Shown here piece by piece: positions 6,206-11,607 of a stretch of 11,607 nt of DNA; the stretch's first letter is position 1; every line of letters starts with the position of its first letter. The notes under the pieces were generated by a model that saw nothing but the letters and a program-made list of their open reading frames with translations, ran no database searches and was not told the origin of the DNA. The position numbers and the translations under genes were made by a program. This DNA comes from JALOBO01 sp023228225 (lineage in GTDB: Bacteria > Bacillota > Clostridia > Christensenellales > UBA1242): contig JBAYMN010000024.1 in assembly GCA_041663585.1 (NCBI GenBank), positions 1 to 11,607 of the forward strand. The letters run 5' to 3'.

Positions 6206-7759
6206 ATGAAAAAAACACCACTTGCACTAATAATTATGGACGGCTTTGGAATTAGAACGCAAAAAAAATATAATGCTGTTAAATTACAGGGTGCATCTAA
6301 TATTTTTAATTATGCAAAAAAATATCCATATATAAAACTTACCGCAAGCGGAGAACTTGTAGGACTCCCTGCTGGACAAATGGGCAATAGTGAAGTAGGA
6401 CATTTAAATATTGGCGCAGGCAGAATTGTTTATCAAGATTTACTAAAAATTTCAAATAGCATTGAAAGCGGAGAATTTTATAAAAATCAAATATTGATTA
6501 ATTGTTTTAATCATGTTAAAAAATATAATTCTAATTTGCATATCATGGGGCTTGTTTCCAACGGAGGCATTCACAGCCATATTAAACATTTATACGCACT
6601 TTTAGATTTTGTAAAAAATCAGTGTATAAAAAATGTTTACATTCATTGTTTTACCGATGGCAGAGATACATCACCAAAAAGTGCCTTAGAAACTGTGCAA
6701 AATTTACAAGATTATTTAATTAAAAATAATATAGGTGAAATTGCTTCACTAGGCGGTAGGTATTATGCTATGGACCGCGAAAACTTTTTTGATCGTATAA
6801 ATATTGGACTTAAAGCAATAAATGGAAATTCTAAAAAAGTTTACAATAGTGCAACAGATATAATAAAAGATAGTTACAAACAAAATATTACCGATGAATT
6901 TATTTATCCTGCTTCTATATGTACAAAAAAAGGATTAATTGGTATTAATGACAATGATGGAATTATTTTCTTTAATTTCCGCGCTGACCGTGCGCGTGAA
7001 ATCACATCTGTAATAACTGGACAAGAAAAATCATATGAATACAAAAAAAATGTTTATGAGTTAAAGGATAACCTTTTTTTCACTGGCTTTACACAATATG
7101 ACACCAGTTTAAAAAACATCAATATTGCATTTAAAGATGAAAATTTAAAACATACACTCGGCGAAGTGCTTGCAGATAATAATTTAACGCAATTAAGAAT
7201 AGCCGAAACTGCTAAATATGCACATGTAACTTACTTTTTTAGTGGGGGAAGAGAATCAAAATTTATAGGCGAAGATAGGGTATTAGTGCCATCGCCAAAT
7301 GTAAAAACATACGATTTAAAACCCGAAATGAGTGCTTACGCGGTAGCCGAAAAAACTGTGAGTCTAATTAATGAGGGGCTGTATGATGTTATTATTTTAA
7401 ATTTTGCTAACTGTGATATGGTGGGACATTCTGGTATTTTAGAGCCAACAATAAAAGCGGTAGAAGCGGTTAATAACGCCGTAAAATTGGTAGTTGATAC
7501 AATATTAAAAACTGGCGGAACCGCCTTAATAACCGCCGACCACGGCAATGCCGAAGAAATGATTGATAATAATGGTAATCCACATACTGCTCATACTACA
7601 AATCCCGTACCATTTATATTAGTAAGTAAAAAATTTGAAAGCAAAAAGTTTTGTAATGTTAACAGTCCAAAACTCGCCGATATTGCGCCAACTATTTTAA
7701 ATTTGTTAACTTTAAAGGTTCCAACTGAAATGAATGGTAATATATTGCACTTAGAATAA
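6206..7759 (+). CDS. gpmI: 2,3-bisphosphoglycerate-independent phosphoglycerate mutase
   Basis: This enzyme interconverts 3- and 2-phosphoglycerate through a phosphoserine intermediate, using two Mn2+ ions and an alkaline-phosphatase-type fold. The 517 residues are full length. Landmarks line up almost residue for residue with the Geobacillus enzyme as remembered: Asp12 in MDGFG, nucleophile Ser62 in GNSEVGH, His123, Arg153-Asp154 in DGRDTSP, Arg185 and Arg191, Arg259/Arg262 in FRADRAR, Lys337, Asp404 and His408 in CDMVGHSG, Asp445-His446 in TADHGNAEE, and His463 in HTAHTTNP. The ATG has AAGGA 10 nt upstream, slightly long. A 120-nt leader with very low GC separates it from tpiA. No terminator is obvious after the stop. 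Such Mn-dependent mutases are pH-sensitive in spore formers; no such regulation is visible in this sequence. Confidence 0.98.
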   Translation: MKKTPLALIIMDGFGIRTQKKYNAVKLQGASNIFNYAKKYPYIKLTASGELVGLPAGQMGNSEVGHLNIGAGRIVYQDLLKISNSIESGEFYKNQILINCFNHVKKYNSNLHIMGLVSNGGIHSHIKHLYALLDFVKNQCIKNVYIHCFTDGRDTSPKSALETVQNLQDYLIKNNIGEIASLGGRYYAMDRENFFDRINIGLKAINGNSKKVYNSATDIIKDSYKQNITDEFIYPASICTKKGLIGINDNDGIIFFNFRADRAREITSVITGQEKSYEYKKNVYELKDNLFFTGFTQYDTSLKNINIAFKDENLKHTLGEVLADNNLTQLRIAETAKYAHVTYFFSGGRESKFIGEDRVLVPSPNVKTYDLKPEMSAYAVAEKTVSLINEGLYDVIILNFANCDMVGHSGILEPTIKAVEAVNNAVKLVVDTILKTGGTALITADHGNAEEMIDNNGNPHTAHTTNPVPFILVSKKFESKKFCNVNSPKLADIAPTILNLLTLKVPTEMNGNILHLE

Positions 7760-7786
7760 TTGTGATTGCTTTATTTTATAAAAATA

Positions 7787-7815
7787 TTGACAACAACGAT
7801 AAAATAATGTAATAT
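7787..7815 (+). promoter_or_regulatory. Consensus promoter for the small membrane protein gene
   Basis: TTGACA (7787-7792), a 17-nt spacer and TAATAT (7810-7815), followed by a leader of about 30 nt to ATG 7851. It separates this unit from the glycolytic genes. Confidence 0.75.
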
Positions 7816-7850
7816 AGTTTAGATATAATAATTGGCATGCGGAGGATAAG

Positions 7851-8096
7851 ATGGCTTCTATACGAAATGCAATTGATTTTTTAATTAATAGGTTAATAAG
7901 AGATTTATCGCGAGATACTCGCATTACTATATCTATATTTTTGTTTTTGACTGCTACTATTTTCTTCTATTTTTTTATTGATTCATTAAAAGTTGGCAAA
8001 GGTGGAAAAGATGAAAAGATTTTTGTTAAAATTTCTTTGCTTATAGTTTCACTATTATTTGCAGCACTTTCCACCGTTTATATTTTTGTGATTTAA
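7851..8096 (+). CDS. Small two-helix membrane protein of unknown function
   Basis: I do not recognise this 81-residue protein. It has a basic amphipathic N-terminus (1-24, with Arg at 5, 14, 17, 21 and 24), one hydrophobic helix at about 25-43, a short charged loop with KVGKGGKDEK (48-57), and a second helix at about 59-81 that reaches the C-terminus. No enzyme motif or cysteine is present. Coding status is well supported: a consensus promoter, GGAGGA 4 nt before the ATG, and a coherent two-span topology. It sits between gpmI and secG, 59 nt before the secG start, and shares the terminator after secG. SecG is also a two-span membrane protein, but the conserved SecG loop is absent here, so I do not call it a duplicate. 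A link to membrane protein export is only a guess from position. Confidence 0.8.
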   Translation: MASIRNAIDFLINRLIRDLSRDTRITISIFLFLTATIFFYFFIDSLKVGKGGKDEKIFVKISLLIVSLLFAALSTVYIFVI

Positions 8097-8100
8097 TTGC

Positions 8101-8129
8101 TTGCTAACTAATAGTTTTTATGGTACAAT
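8101..8129 (+). promoter_or_regulatory. Promoter of secG
   Basis: TTGCTA (8101-8106), a 17-nt spacer and TACAAT (8124-8129), with TG one base before the -10 (extended -10). The predicted start is near 8136. It overlaps an upstream in-frame ATG at 8120, which therefore cannot be the secG start on this transcript. Confidence 0.65.
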
Positions 8130-8138
8130 TCGCTGTTT

Positions 8139-8144
8139 GGAGGA
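8139..8144 (+). promoter_or_regulatory. SD site deciding the secG start
   Basis: GGAGGA lies 11 nt before ATG 8156, a long but workable spacing. The in-frame ATG at 8120 lies upstream of it and inside the promoter, and has no SD of its own. Confidence 0.7.
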
Positions 8145-8155
8145 TTAACTACATT

Positions 8156-8470
8156 ATGTTAAATTTGTATGGCTTGCTTTTAAGCAACACTGTTGCACCT
8201 TGGATTTCTACGCTATTTCCTATTTTAAGAATAGCATTTGTAATTATATTAATTTTGTGTTCTTTATCCATAATTGTGCTAGTATTAATTCAAGATGAAA
8301 CCGCTATGGGCGGAACAAATGCTATTTCGGGGGCATCTGAAAGTTTTTACTCACAAAATAAAAGCAACACACGAGAAGGCAGATTAAAACGCTTAACTAT
8401 TATATTAGCATCAACGATTTTAGTTATTACAATTTTATATTTCTTGTCATTTATTATTTATGCCGGTTAA
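8156..8470 (+). CDS. secG: Preprotein translocase subunit SecG
   Basis: SecG is the small non-essential subunit of the SecYEG channel and assists SecA-driven export across the plasma membrane. The 104-residue product has the family layout: helix 1 (about 22-45) ending in VLIQDE, a Gly-rich cytosolic loop AMGGTNAISGASESFYSQNKS (50-70), then GRLKRLT and helix 2 (about 78-102). The Q-x(n)-GG-x(n)-F-x(n)-R-x-T pattern is characteristic. A longer frame from ATG 8120 is rejected because that ATG lies between the promoter boxes and adds non-conserved residues. A strong terminator follows, so secG ends its transcription unit rather than being joined to rnr. Confidence 0.93.
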   Translation: MLNLYGLLLSNTVAPWISTLFPILRIAFVIILILCSLSIIVLVLIQDETAMGGTNAISGASESFYSQNKSNTREGRLKRLTIILASTILVITILYFLSFIIYAG

Positions 8471-8490
8471 GTATTTTGTTTATTTAAAGC

Positions 8491-8535
8491 AAAATCCGTT
8501 ATAATTGGAGTGTATCCGAATTATAGCGGATTTTT
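8491..8535 (+). terminator. Strong Rho-independent terminator after secG
   Basis: A 16-bp stem pairs 8491-8506 with 8519-8534, with one G-U pair (8499/8526). It can be extended inward by GGA/TCC. The 3' arm ends in TTTTT and further T-rich sequence. A-rich sequence on the 5' arm means it could also act on the opposite strand. Confidence 0.93.
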
Positions 8536-8567
8536 ATTTGTTTTAACAGCAATAATATATAATCTAT

Positions 8568-8596
8568 TTGCTTTTAAAAGTTGTACAAAGTATAAT
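8568..8596 (+). promoter_or_regulatory. Promoter of rnr
   Basis: TTGCTT (8568-8573), a 17-nt spacer and a perfect TATAAT (8591-8596), giving a leader of about 25 nt. The -35 region, with the palindrome CTTTTAAAAG (8571-8580), closely resembles the nptA promoter. Confidence 0.72.
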
Positions 8597-8627
8597 ACTA
8601 AATATGTAAGATTAAAAGGAATAAAAA

Positions 8628-10703
8628 ATGAATATTAAAGAAGAAATTTTAAAAAAAATTAAAACAGAAAAATATAATTTTTTAAATTTTAAGCAGTTAC
8701 TTGAAAGGTTTAACGAGTTTAATAAGCAAGATGTGGCAGTAGTTCTTAATCAACTTATAGATGAAAGTGAATTGATAGAAAGTAATAAAGGACAGTATGC
8801 AACACCCAAAAAACTAAAACTAATCAAGTGTAAACTTATGGGCAACAGTCGCGGGTTTGCGTTTGCGATATGTGATGACTTAGAGAATGATATTTTTATT
8901 CCGGCTAGGAGTTTACATGGCGCGATGCATAATGACATTGTGTTAATTAGTAAATTAAAAGATAAAACCGAAGGTGAAGTTGTAAAAATAATTTCGCGGG
9001 GGGCTACAACTATTGTCGGGACTTATTCATGTTTAGTAGGGCAAAATTTTGGATTTGTAACTCCTGATGATAACAGAATGTTTAAAGACATTTTTATTCC
9101 CAAAGGCAACGCTAAAAATGCAATCGGAGGCGACAAAGTTTATGTATCAATTACAGAATTTGCTACCGAAAAACGAAATTCCGTTGGAAAAATTACCGAA
9201 GTACTCGGCAAACCCGAAGAAGTAAATGCTCAAATGCTTTCAATTATTCGCAGTTATGATTTATTTGAAGAATTTCCAATAGCAGTGCAAAAAAAAGCAG
9301 AAGAAATTGCTACACAACCCATTAAAATTCAAAATAGGCTTGATTTAAGAAATGAACTTATTGTTACGATTGACGGCGAAGATGCAAAAGACCTTGATGA
9401 TGCGATTTCAATAGCCAAAATTGATGATAATAATTACAGGTTGGGCGTGCATATTGCAGATGTAAGCGAATATGTTAAATATAATTCTGTTTTGGATAAA
9501 GAGGCATATAAGCGTGGCACTAGTGTGTATTTTCCAGATAGAGTACTGCCTATGCTCCCGCGTGAACTTTCTAATGGGATTTGCTCACTTTCCGAAGGCG
9601 AAGATAGACTAACACTTTCCGTTATTATGGATATTAATTTAAAAGGCGAAGTTACTAATTATAAAATAGCCGAAAGCGTTATAAGATCACACAATCGTAT
9701 GACATATACTGATGTAGCCAAAATTTTGGAAGGTAACAGAGAAATTACCGCAAAATATAAAGAACTTAAAACTAAGTTTTTGCAGATGTTAGAATTGTCC
9801 AATATTTTATTGAAAGCACGCAAGGCGCGGGGAAGTATTGATTTTGATTTGCCCGAAGCGCAAATTGTATTAGATATTGCCGGTAAGGTTACCGATATAT
9901 TAAACCGTCAGCGTAATGATGCACATAGACTTATCGAATCGTTTATGATTGTGTGTAACGAAGTGGTAGCAAAACATATGTTTAAACTTAAATCGCCGTT
10001 TATTTATCGCGTGCACCAGCAACCAAAAACAGAAAAACTTCAAGCATTTATGTTATTTGTCAGCAGACTAGGAATTTCTATTGACTGGAATTTACAAAAA
10101 GTAAACCCAAAATTATTACAAGATTTTTTGCATTCAATAGATGGTGAAGTTTACGAACAAGTTATAAATAAAGTGTTATTAAGGTCGATGCAAAAAGCAA
10201 AATATTTACCTCAGAATCTAGGACACTTTGGACTTGCATCAGAATTTTATTGCCATTTTACTTCACCAATTAGAAGATATCCCGATTTAGCGATACATAG
10301 AATTATTAAAAATTGGTTACACGGCGGAGCAAAACAAAAAAGTTTTGAAACTTTTGTTTTAAATGCTTCAAAACAATCTTCCGAACGCGAAGTGCTAGCC
10401 ACAGAAGCCGAACGCGATGTTGATGATATGAAAAAAGCAGAGTATATGAAAGCGCACATCGGGGAAAAATATGATGCAGTAATCAGTGGGGTAACTCCTT
10501 ACGGAGTATTTGTTGAACTTGCTAATACTGTGGAAGGCTTGTGTAGACTAGAAAATATGCCGGAAGATGACTATACTAACAACGAAGAAGATTACGCACT
10601 GGTAGGTAGAACACATAAATATATGCTTGGACAAAAAGTCAAAGTTGAAGTTGTTTCCGCAGACGAATTTTCTCGCGAAATAAATTTTGCGGTAATTGAC
10701 TAG
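8628..10703 (+). CDS. rnr: Ribonuclease R (3'-to-5' exoribonuclease)
   Basis: RNase R degrades structured RNA from the 3' end, including rRNA fragments and non-stop mRNA released by trans-translation. Domains in order: winged-helix-like N-terminus (1-62), cold-shock-type OB domains (about 65-195), RNB catalytic domain (about 235-560) and S1 domain (about 612-690). Active-site residues are present: Asp249, Asp255, Asp257 and Asp258 in DGEDAKDLDDA, Tyr301 in VYFPDR exactly 52 residues after Asp249 (as from Asp201 to Tyr253 in RNase II), and Arg549/Arg550 in FTSPIRRYPDL. The N-terminal HTH and tandem OB domains favour RNase R over RNase II. At 691 residues it is shorter than E. coli or B. subtilis RNase R: the protein stops at the end of S1 with no Lys-rich tail. 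The ATG has AAAGGA 7 nt upstream. It leads into smpB and ssrA. Confidence 0.97.
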   Translation: MNIKEEILKKIKTEKYNFLNFKQLLERFNEFNKQDVAVVLNQLIDESELIESNKGQYATPKKLKLIKCKLMGNSRGFAFAICDDLENDIFIPARSLHGAMHNDIVLISKLKDKTEGEVVKIISRGATTIVGTYSCLVGQNFGFVTPDDNRMFKDIFIPKGNAKNAIGGDKVYVSITEFATEKRNSVGKITEVLGKPEEVNAQMLSIIRSYDLFEEFPIAVQKKAEEIATQPIKIQNRLDLRNELIVTIDGEDAKDLDDAISIAKIDDNNYRLGVHIADVSEYVKYNSVLDKEAYKRGTSVYFPDRVLPMLPRELSNGICSLSEGEDRLTLSVIMDINLKGEVTNYKIAESVIRSHNRMTYTDVAKILEGNREITAKYKELKTKFLQMLELSNILLKARKARGSIDFDLPEAQIVLDIAGKVTDILNRQRNDAHRLIESFMIVCNEVVAKHMFKLKSPFIYRVHQQPKTEKLQAFMLFVSRLGISIDWNLQKVNPKLLQDFLHSIDGEVYEQVINKVLLRSMQKAKYLPQNLGHFGLASEFYCHFTSPIRRYPDLAIHRIIKNWLHGGAKQKSFETFVLNASKQSSEREVLATEAERDVDDMKKAEYMKAHIGEKYDAVISGVTPYGVFVELANTVEGLCRLENMPEDDYTNNEEDYALVGRTHKYMLGQKVKVEVVSADEFSREINFAVID

Positions 10704-10724
10704 AATATTTTTAAAAAGTATGTT
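10696..10724 (+). promoter_or_regulatory. Candidate upstream promoter for smpB
   Basis: TTGACT (10696-10701) overlaps the rnr stop codon. It is followed by a 17-nt spacer and TATGTT (10719-10724). A transcript from here would keep a full leader and the SD of smpB. The -10 match is only moderate. Confidence 0.35.
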
Positions 10725-10746
10725 AAAATATGGCATAAAATTCATA

Positions 10747-10785
10747 TTGAAATAATTTGTCAAATATGATATAATGAGGTATAAT
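10747..10785 (+). promoter_or_regulatory. Two overlapping near-consensus promoters on top of the smpB start
   Basis: TTGAAA (10747-10752) with TATAAT (10770-10775, extended -10 TG) and TTGTCA (10757-10762) with TATAAT (10780-10785) each have a 17-nt spacer, offset by exactly 10 nt. Their expected starts (about 10782 and 10792) fall at or after the smpB TTG, so neither gives a normal leader carrying the SD. Confidence 0.5.
10776..10779 (+). promoter_or_regulatory. SD site supporting the TTG start of smpB
   Basis: GAGG lies 7 nt before TTG 10787. Starting there reproduces the canonical SmpB N-terminus, MKIIATNKKA. The next Met is residue 25, inside the conserved core. Confidence 0.65.
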
Positions 10786-10786
10786 C

Positions 10787-11239
10787 TTGAAAATAATAGC
10801 CACAAATAAAAAAGCATACTTTAATTATTTTATTGAAGACACCTTTGAAGCGGGGATTATGCTTACGGGCAGTGAAGTAAAATCTTTAAGGGGCGGGAAT
10901 ATTAATATAAATGATAGTTTTGTGCACGTACGAGATGGCGAGGCAACTATCAAAAATATGCACATAGCACCATACGAAAAGGCAGCCGAATTTATTCCTG
11001 AATCTCGCAGAACTAGAAAGTTGCTACTAAACAAGGCCGAAATTTTAAAACTAGGCAGTAAAGCAAGCGAACAAGGTTATTCAATAATACCTACAAAAGT
11101 GTACTTTAAAGGCGAATTTATAAAGATTGAAATCGCACTATGTAAAGGCAAGAAACTCTATGATAAGCGTGATGACTTGCAAAAGAAAGACATTAAACGA
11201 GAAACTGATCGTGAAATCAAAAATTTGAGTGCATATTAA
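10787..11239 (+). CDS. smpB: SsrA-binding protein SmpB
   Basis: SmpB binds the tRNA-like part of tmRNA and carries it into stalled ribosomes, where its C-terminal tail probes the empty mRNA channel. The 150-residue length is typical. Family elements are clear: MKIIATNKKA at the start, YFIEDTFEAGI, LTGSEVKSLRGG (26-37), DSFV, MHIAPYE, RKLLLN, the IIPTKVYFKG strand, KIEIALCKGKKLYDKR, and a charged tail ending DREIKNLSAY. The start is TTG, supported by SD GAGG and the perfect N-terminal match. It follows rnr by 83 nt and precedes ssrA by 11 nt, so smpB and ssrA are probably on one transcript with RNase P processing of the tmRNA end. Promoters overlapping the start codon are puzzling. Confidence 0.97.
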   Translation: MKIIATNKKAYFNYFIEDTFEAGIMLTGSEVKSLRGGNININDSFVHVRDGEATIKNMHIAPYEKAAEFIPESRRTRKLLLNKAEILKLGSKASEQGYSIIPTKVYFKGEFIKIEIALCKGKKLYDKRDDLQKKDIKRETDREIKNLSAY

Positions 11240-11250
11240 TTATTTAATAT

Positions 11251-11606
11251 GGGGGCGTCAAGGGTTCGACGGGTGAGTGCAAGGGCAAATTAAGCGTGTT
11301 GCAGGCTCGACTGCATTAAAAACGGGAACAACAATAAACGCAGACAACAGCACTTATGGTGCACAATTAGTCGCAGCTTAACGGCTCGATATGTTCCTTT
11401 AAGTAATACCGTTGTATTTATTGGGGCAACAATTTAAACGGGCACTAGCTTGATTAAGTTTGTAATCAAGTAAAGTAACACAAACTAGCCAAGTACAATT
11501 TTGTTAGTGTAAGAGTATAAGGCGAAATTTTAAACACTGACTACACACGAAGAAAGATTTGTGATTGCTCATTCGGACGCGGGTTCAATTCCCGCCGCTT
11601 CCACCA
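11251..11606 (+). ncRNA. ssrA: tmRNA (SsrA RNA), one-piece form
   Basis: tmRNA acts as alanine-tRNA and short mRNA to release stalled ribosomes and tag their products. The acceptor 5' strand GGGGGCG (11251-11257) pairs with CGCTTCC (11596-11602), followed by discriminator A and encoded CCA (11604-11606). The third pair is G-U, the alanine identity element, and the fourth is also G-U. The conserved start continues as TCAAGGGTTCGACGGG. The T arm is GCGGG-TTCAATT-CCCGC (11579-11595), preceded by the usual CGGAC. Helix 2 pairs GTGAG near 11272 with CTCAT near 11569. TGCAG/CTGCA (11300-11315) marks pseudoknot 1, and CTTGATT/AATCAAG in the 3' half marks a later pseudoknot. The 356-nt length is normal. 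No good private promoter fits in the 11-nt gap after smpB; only weak boxes exist inside the smpB end. Confidence 0.97.
11340..11381 (+). other. tmRNA tag reading frame (proteolysis tag ADNSTYGAQLVAA)
   Basis: The frame ending GCA GCT TAA reads back to a resume codon GCA at 11340, preceded by AATAAAC, a common setting for resume codons. It encodes 13 residues, ADNSTYGAQLVAA. The acidic/Asn start and AA end are typical. The LVAA ending, in place of the usual ALAA, and the central Gly are less common. The resume codon is inferred by position; an earlier codon in the same frame cannot be ruled out from sequence alone. Confidence 0.85.
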
Positions 11607-11607
11607 A

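Noticed and set aside
7760..7786. Terminator after gpmI
   Set aside because: Only short A/T complementarity is seen, with no GC-containing stem followed by a T tract.
8120..8155. Alternative secG start giving 12 extra residues
   Set aside because: The ATG lies just before the -10 box of the secG promoter, has no SD, and the extra residues are not SecG-like.
10548..10817. Minus-strand frame opposite the rnr end and smpB start
   Set aside because: It overlaps two confident genes and an intergenic promoter region, and its low-complexity Phe/Ile/Tyr-rich translation is typical of antisense to AT-rich genes.
11211..11239. Possible private promoter for ssrA (GTGAAA, 17 nt, TATTAA)
   Set aside because: Both boxes match only 4 of 6 positions and lie inside smpB; co-transcription with smpB explains ssrA expression without it.

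Overview
The window reads as a chromosomal housekeeping segment from a low-GC, Gram-positive bacterium of the Clostridia/Firmicutes type. This placement is inferred from AT-rich codon use, strong Shine-Dalgarno (SD) sites of GGAGG/AAGGA type, SufU rather than IscU as the Fe-S scaffold, and the order secG-rnr-smpB-ssrA. The standard genetic code is in use: TGA ends tpiA, and tryptophan is encoded by TGG. All supported genes lie on the + strand. No mobile element, CRISPR array, tRNA or rRNA is visible.

Layout. (1) 1-1801: the 3' end of a suf operon, with sufU cut by the left edge and sufB starting at TTG. (2) 1813-2410: a single small gene for a leucine-rich-repeat (BspA/LRR_5-like) protein without a signal peptide, with its own consensus promoter and a terminator. 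(3) 2416-7759: a probable operon in which a Na+/phosphate symporter-like gene with a PhoU-like tail leads directly into pgk, then tpiA and gpmI. gap and eno, the usual partners, are absent from the window. (4) 7787-8535: a small unknown two-helix membrane protein and secG, each with a good promoter, closed by a strong terminator. (5) 8568-11606: rnr (RNase R), smpB and ssrA (tmRNA), the trans-translation and RNA-decay set.

How the genes fit together. sufU/sufB build Fe-S clusters. The middle operon couples a putative phosphate transporter to the lower half of glycolysis. secG belongs to the protein-export channel. SmpB and tmRNA rescue stalled ribosomes, and RNase R degrades the faulty mRNA. 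The predicted tmRNA tag is ADNSTYGAQLVAA.

Novelty. I see no clearly new multi-gene system. The points most worth a second look are the phosphate transporter heading the glycolytic operon, the tmRNA tag ending in LVAA, near-consensus promoters lying on top of the smpB ribosome-binding site and start codon, the two small unknown proteins with strong private promoters, and a shared promoter element upstream of nptA and rnr.
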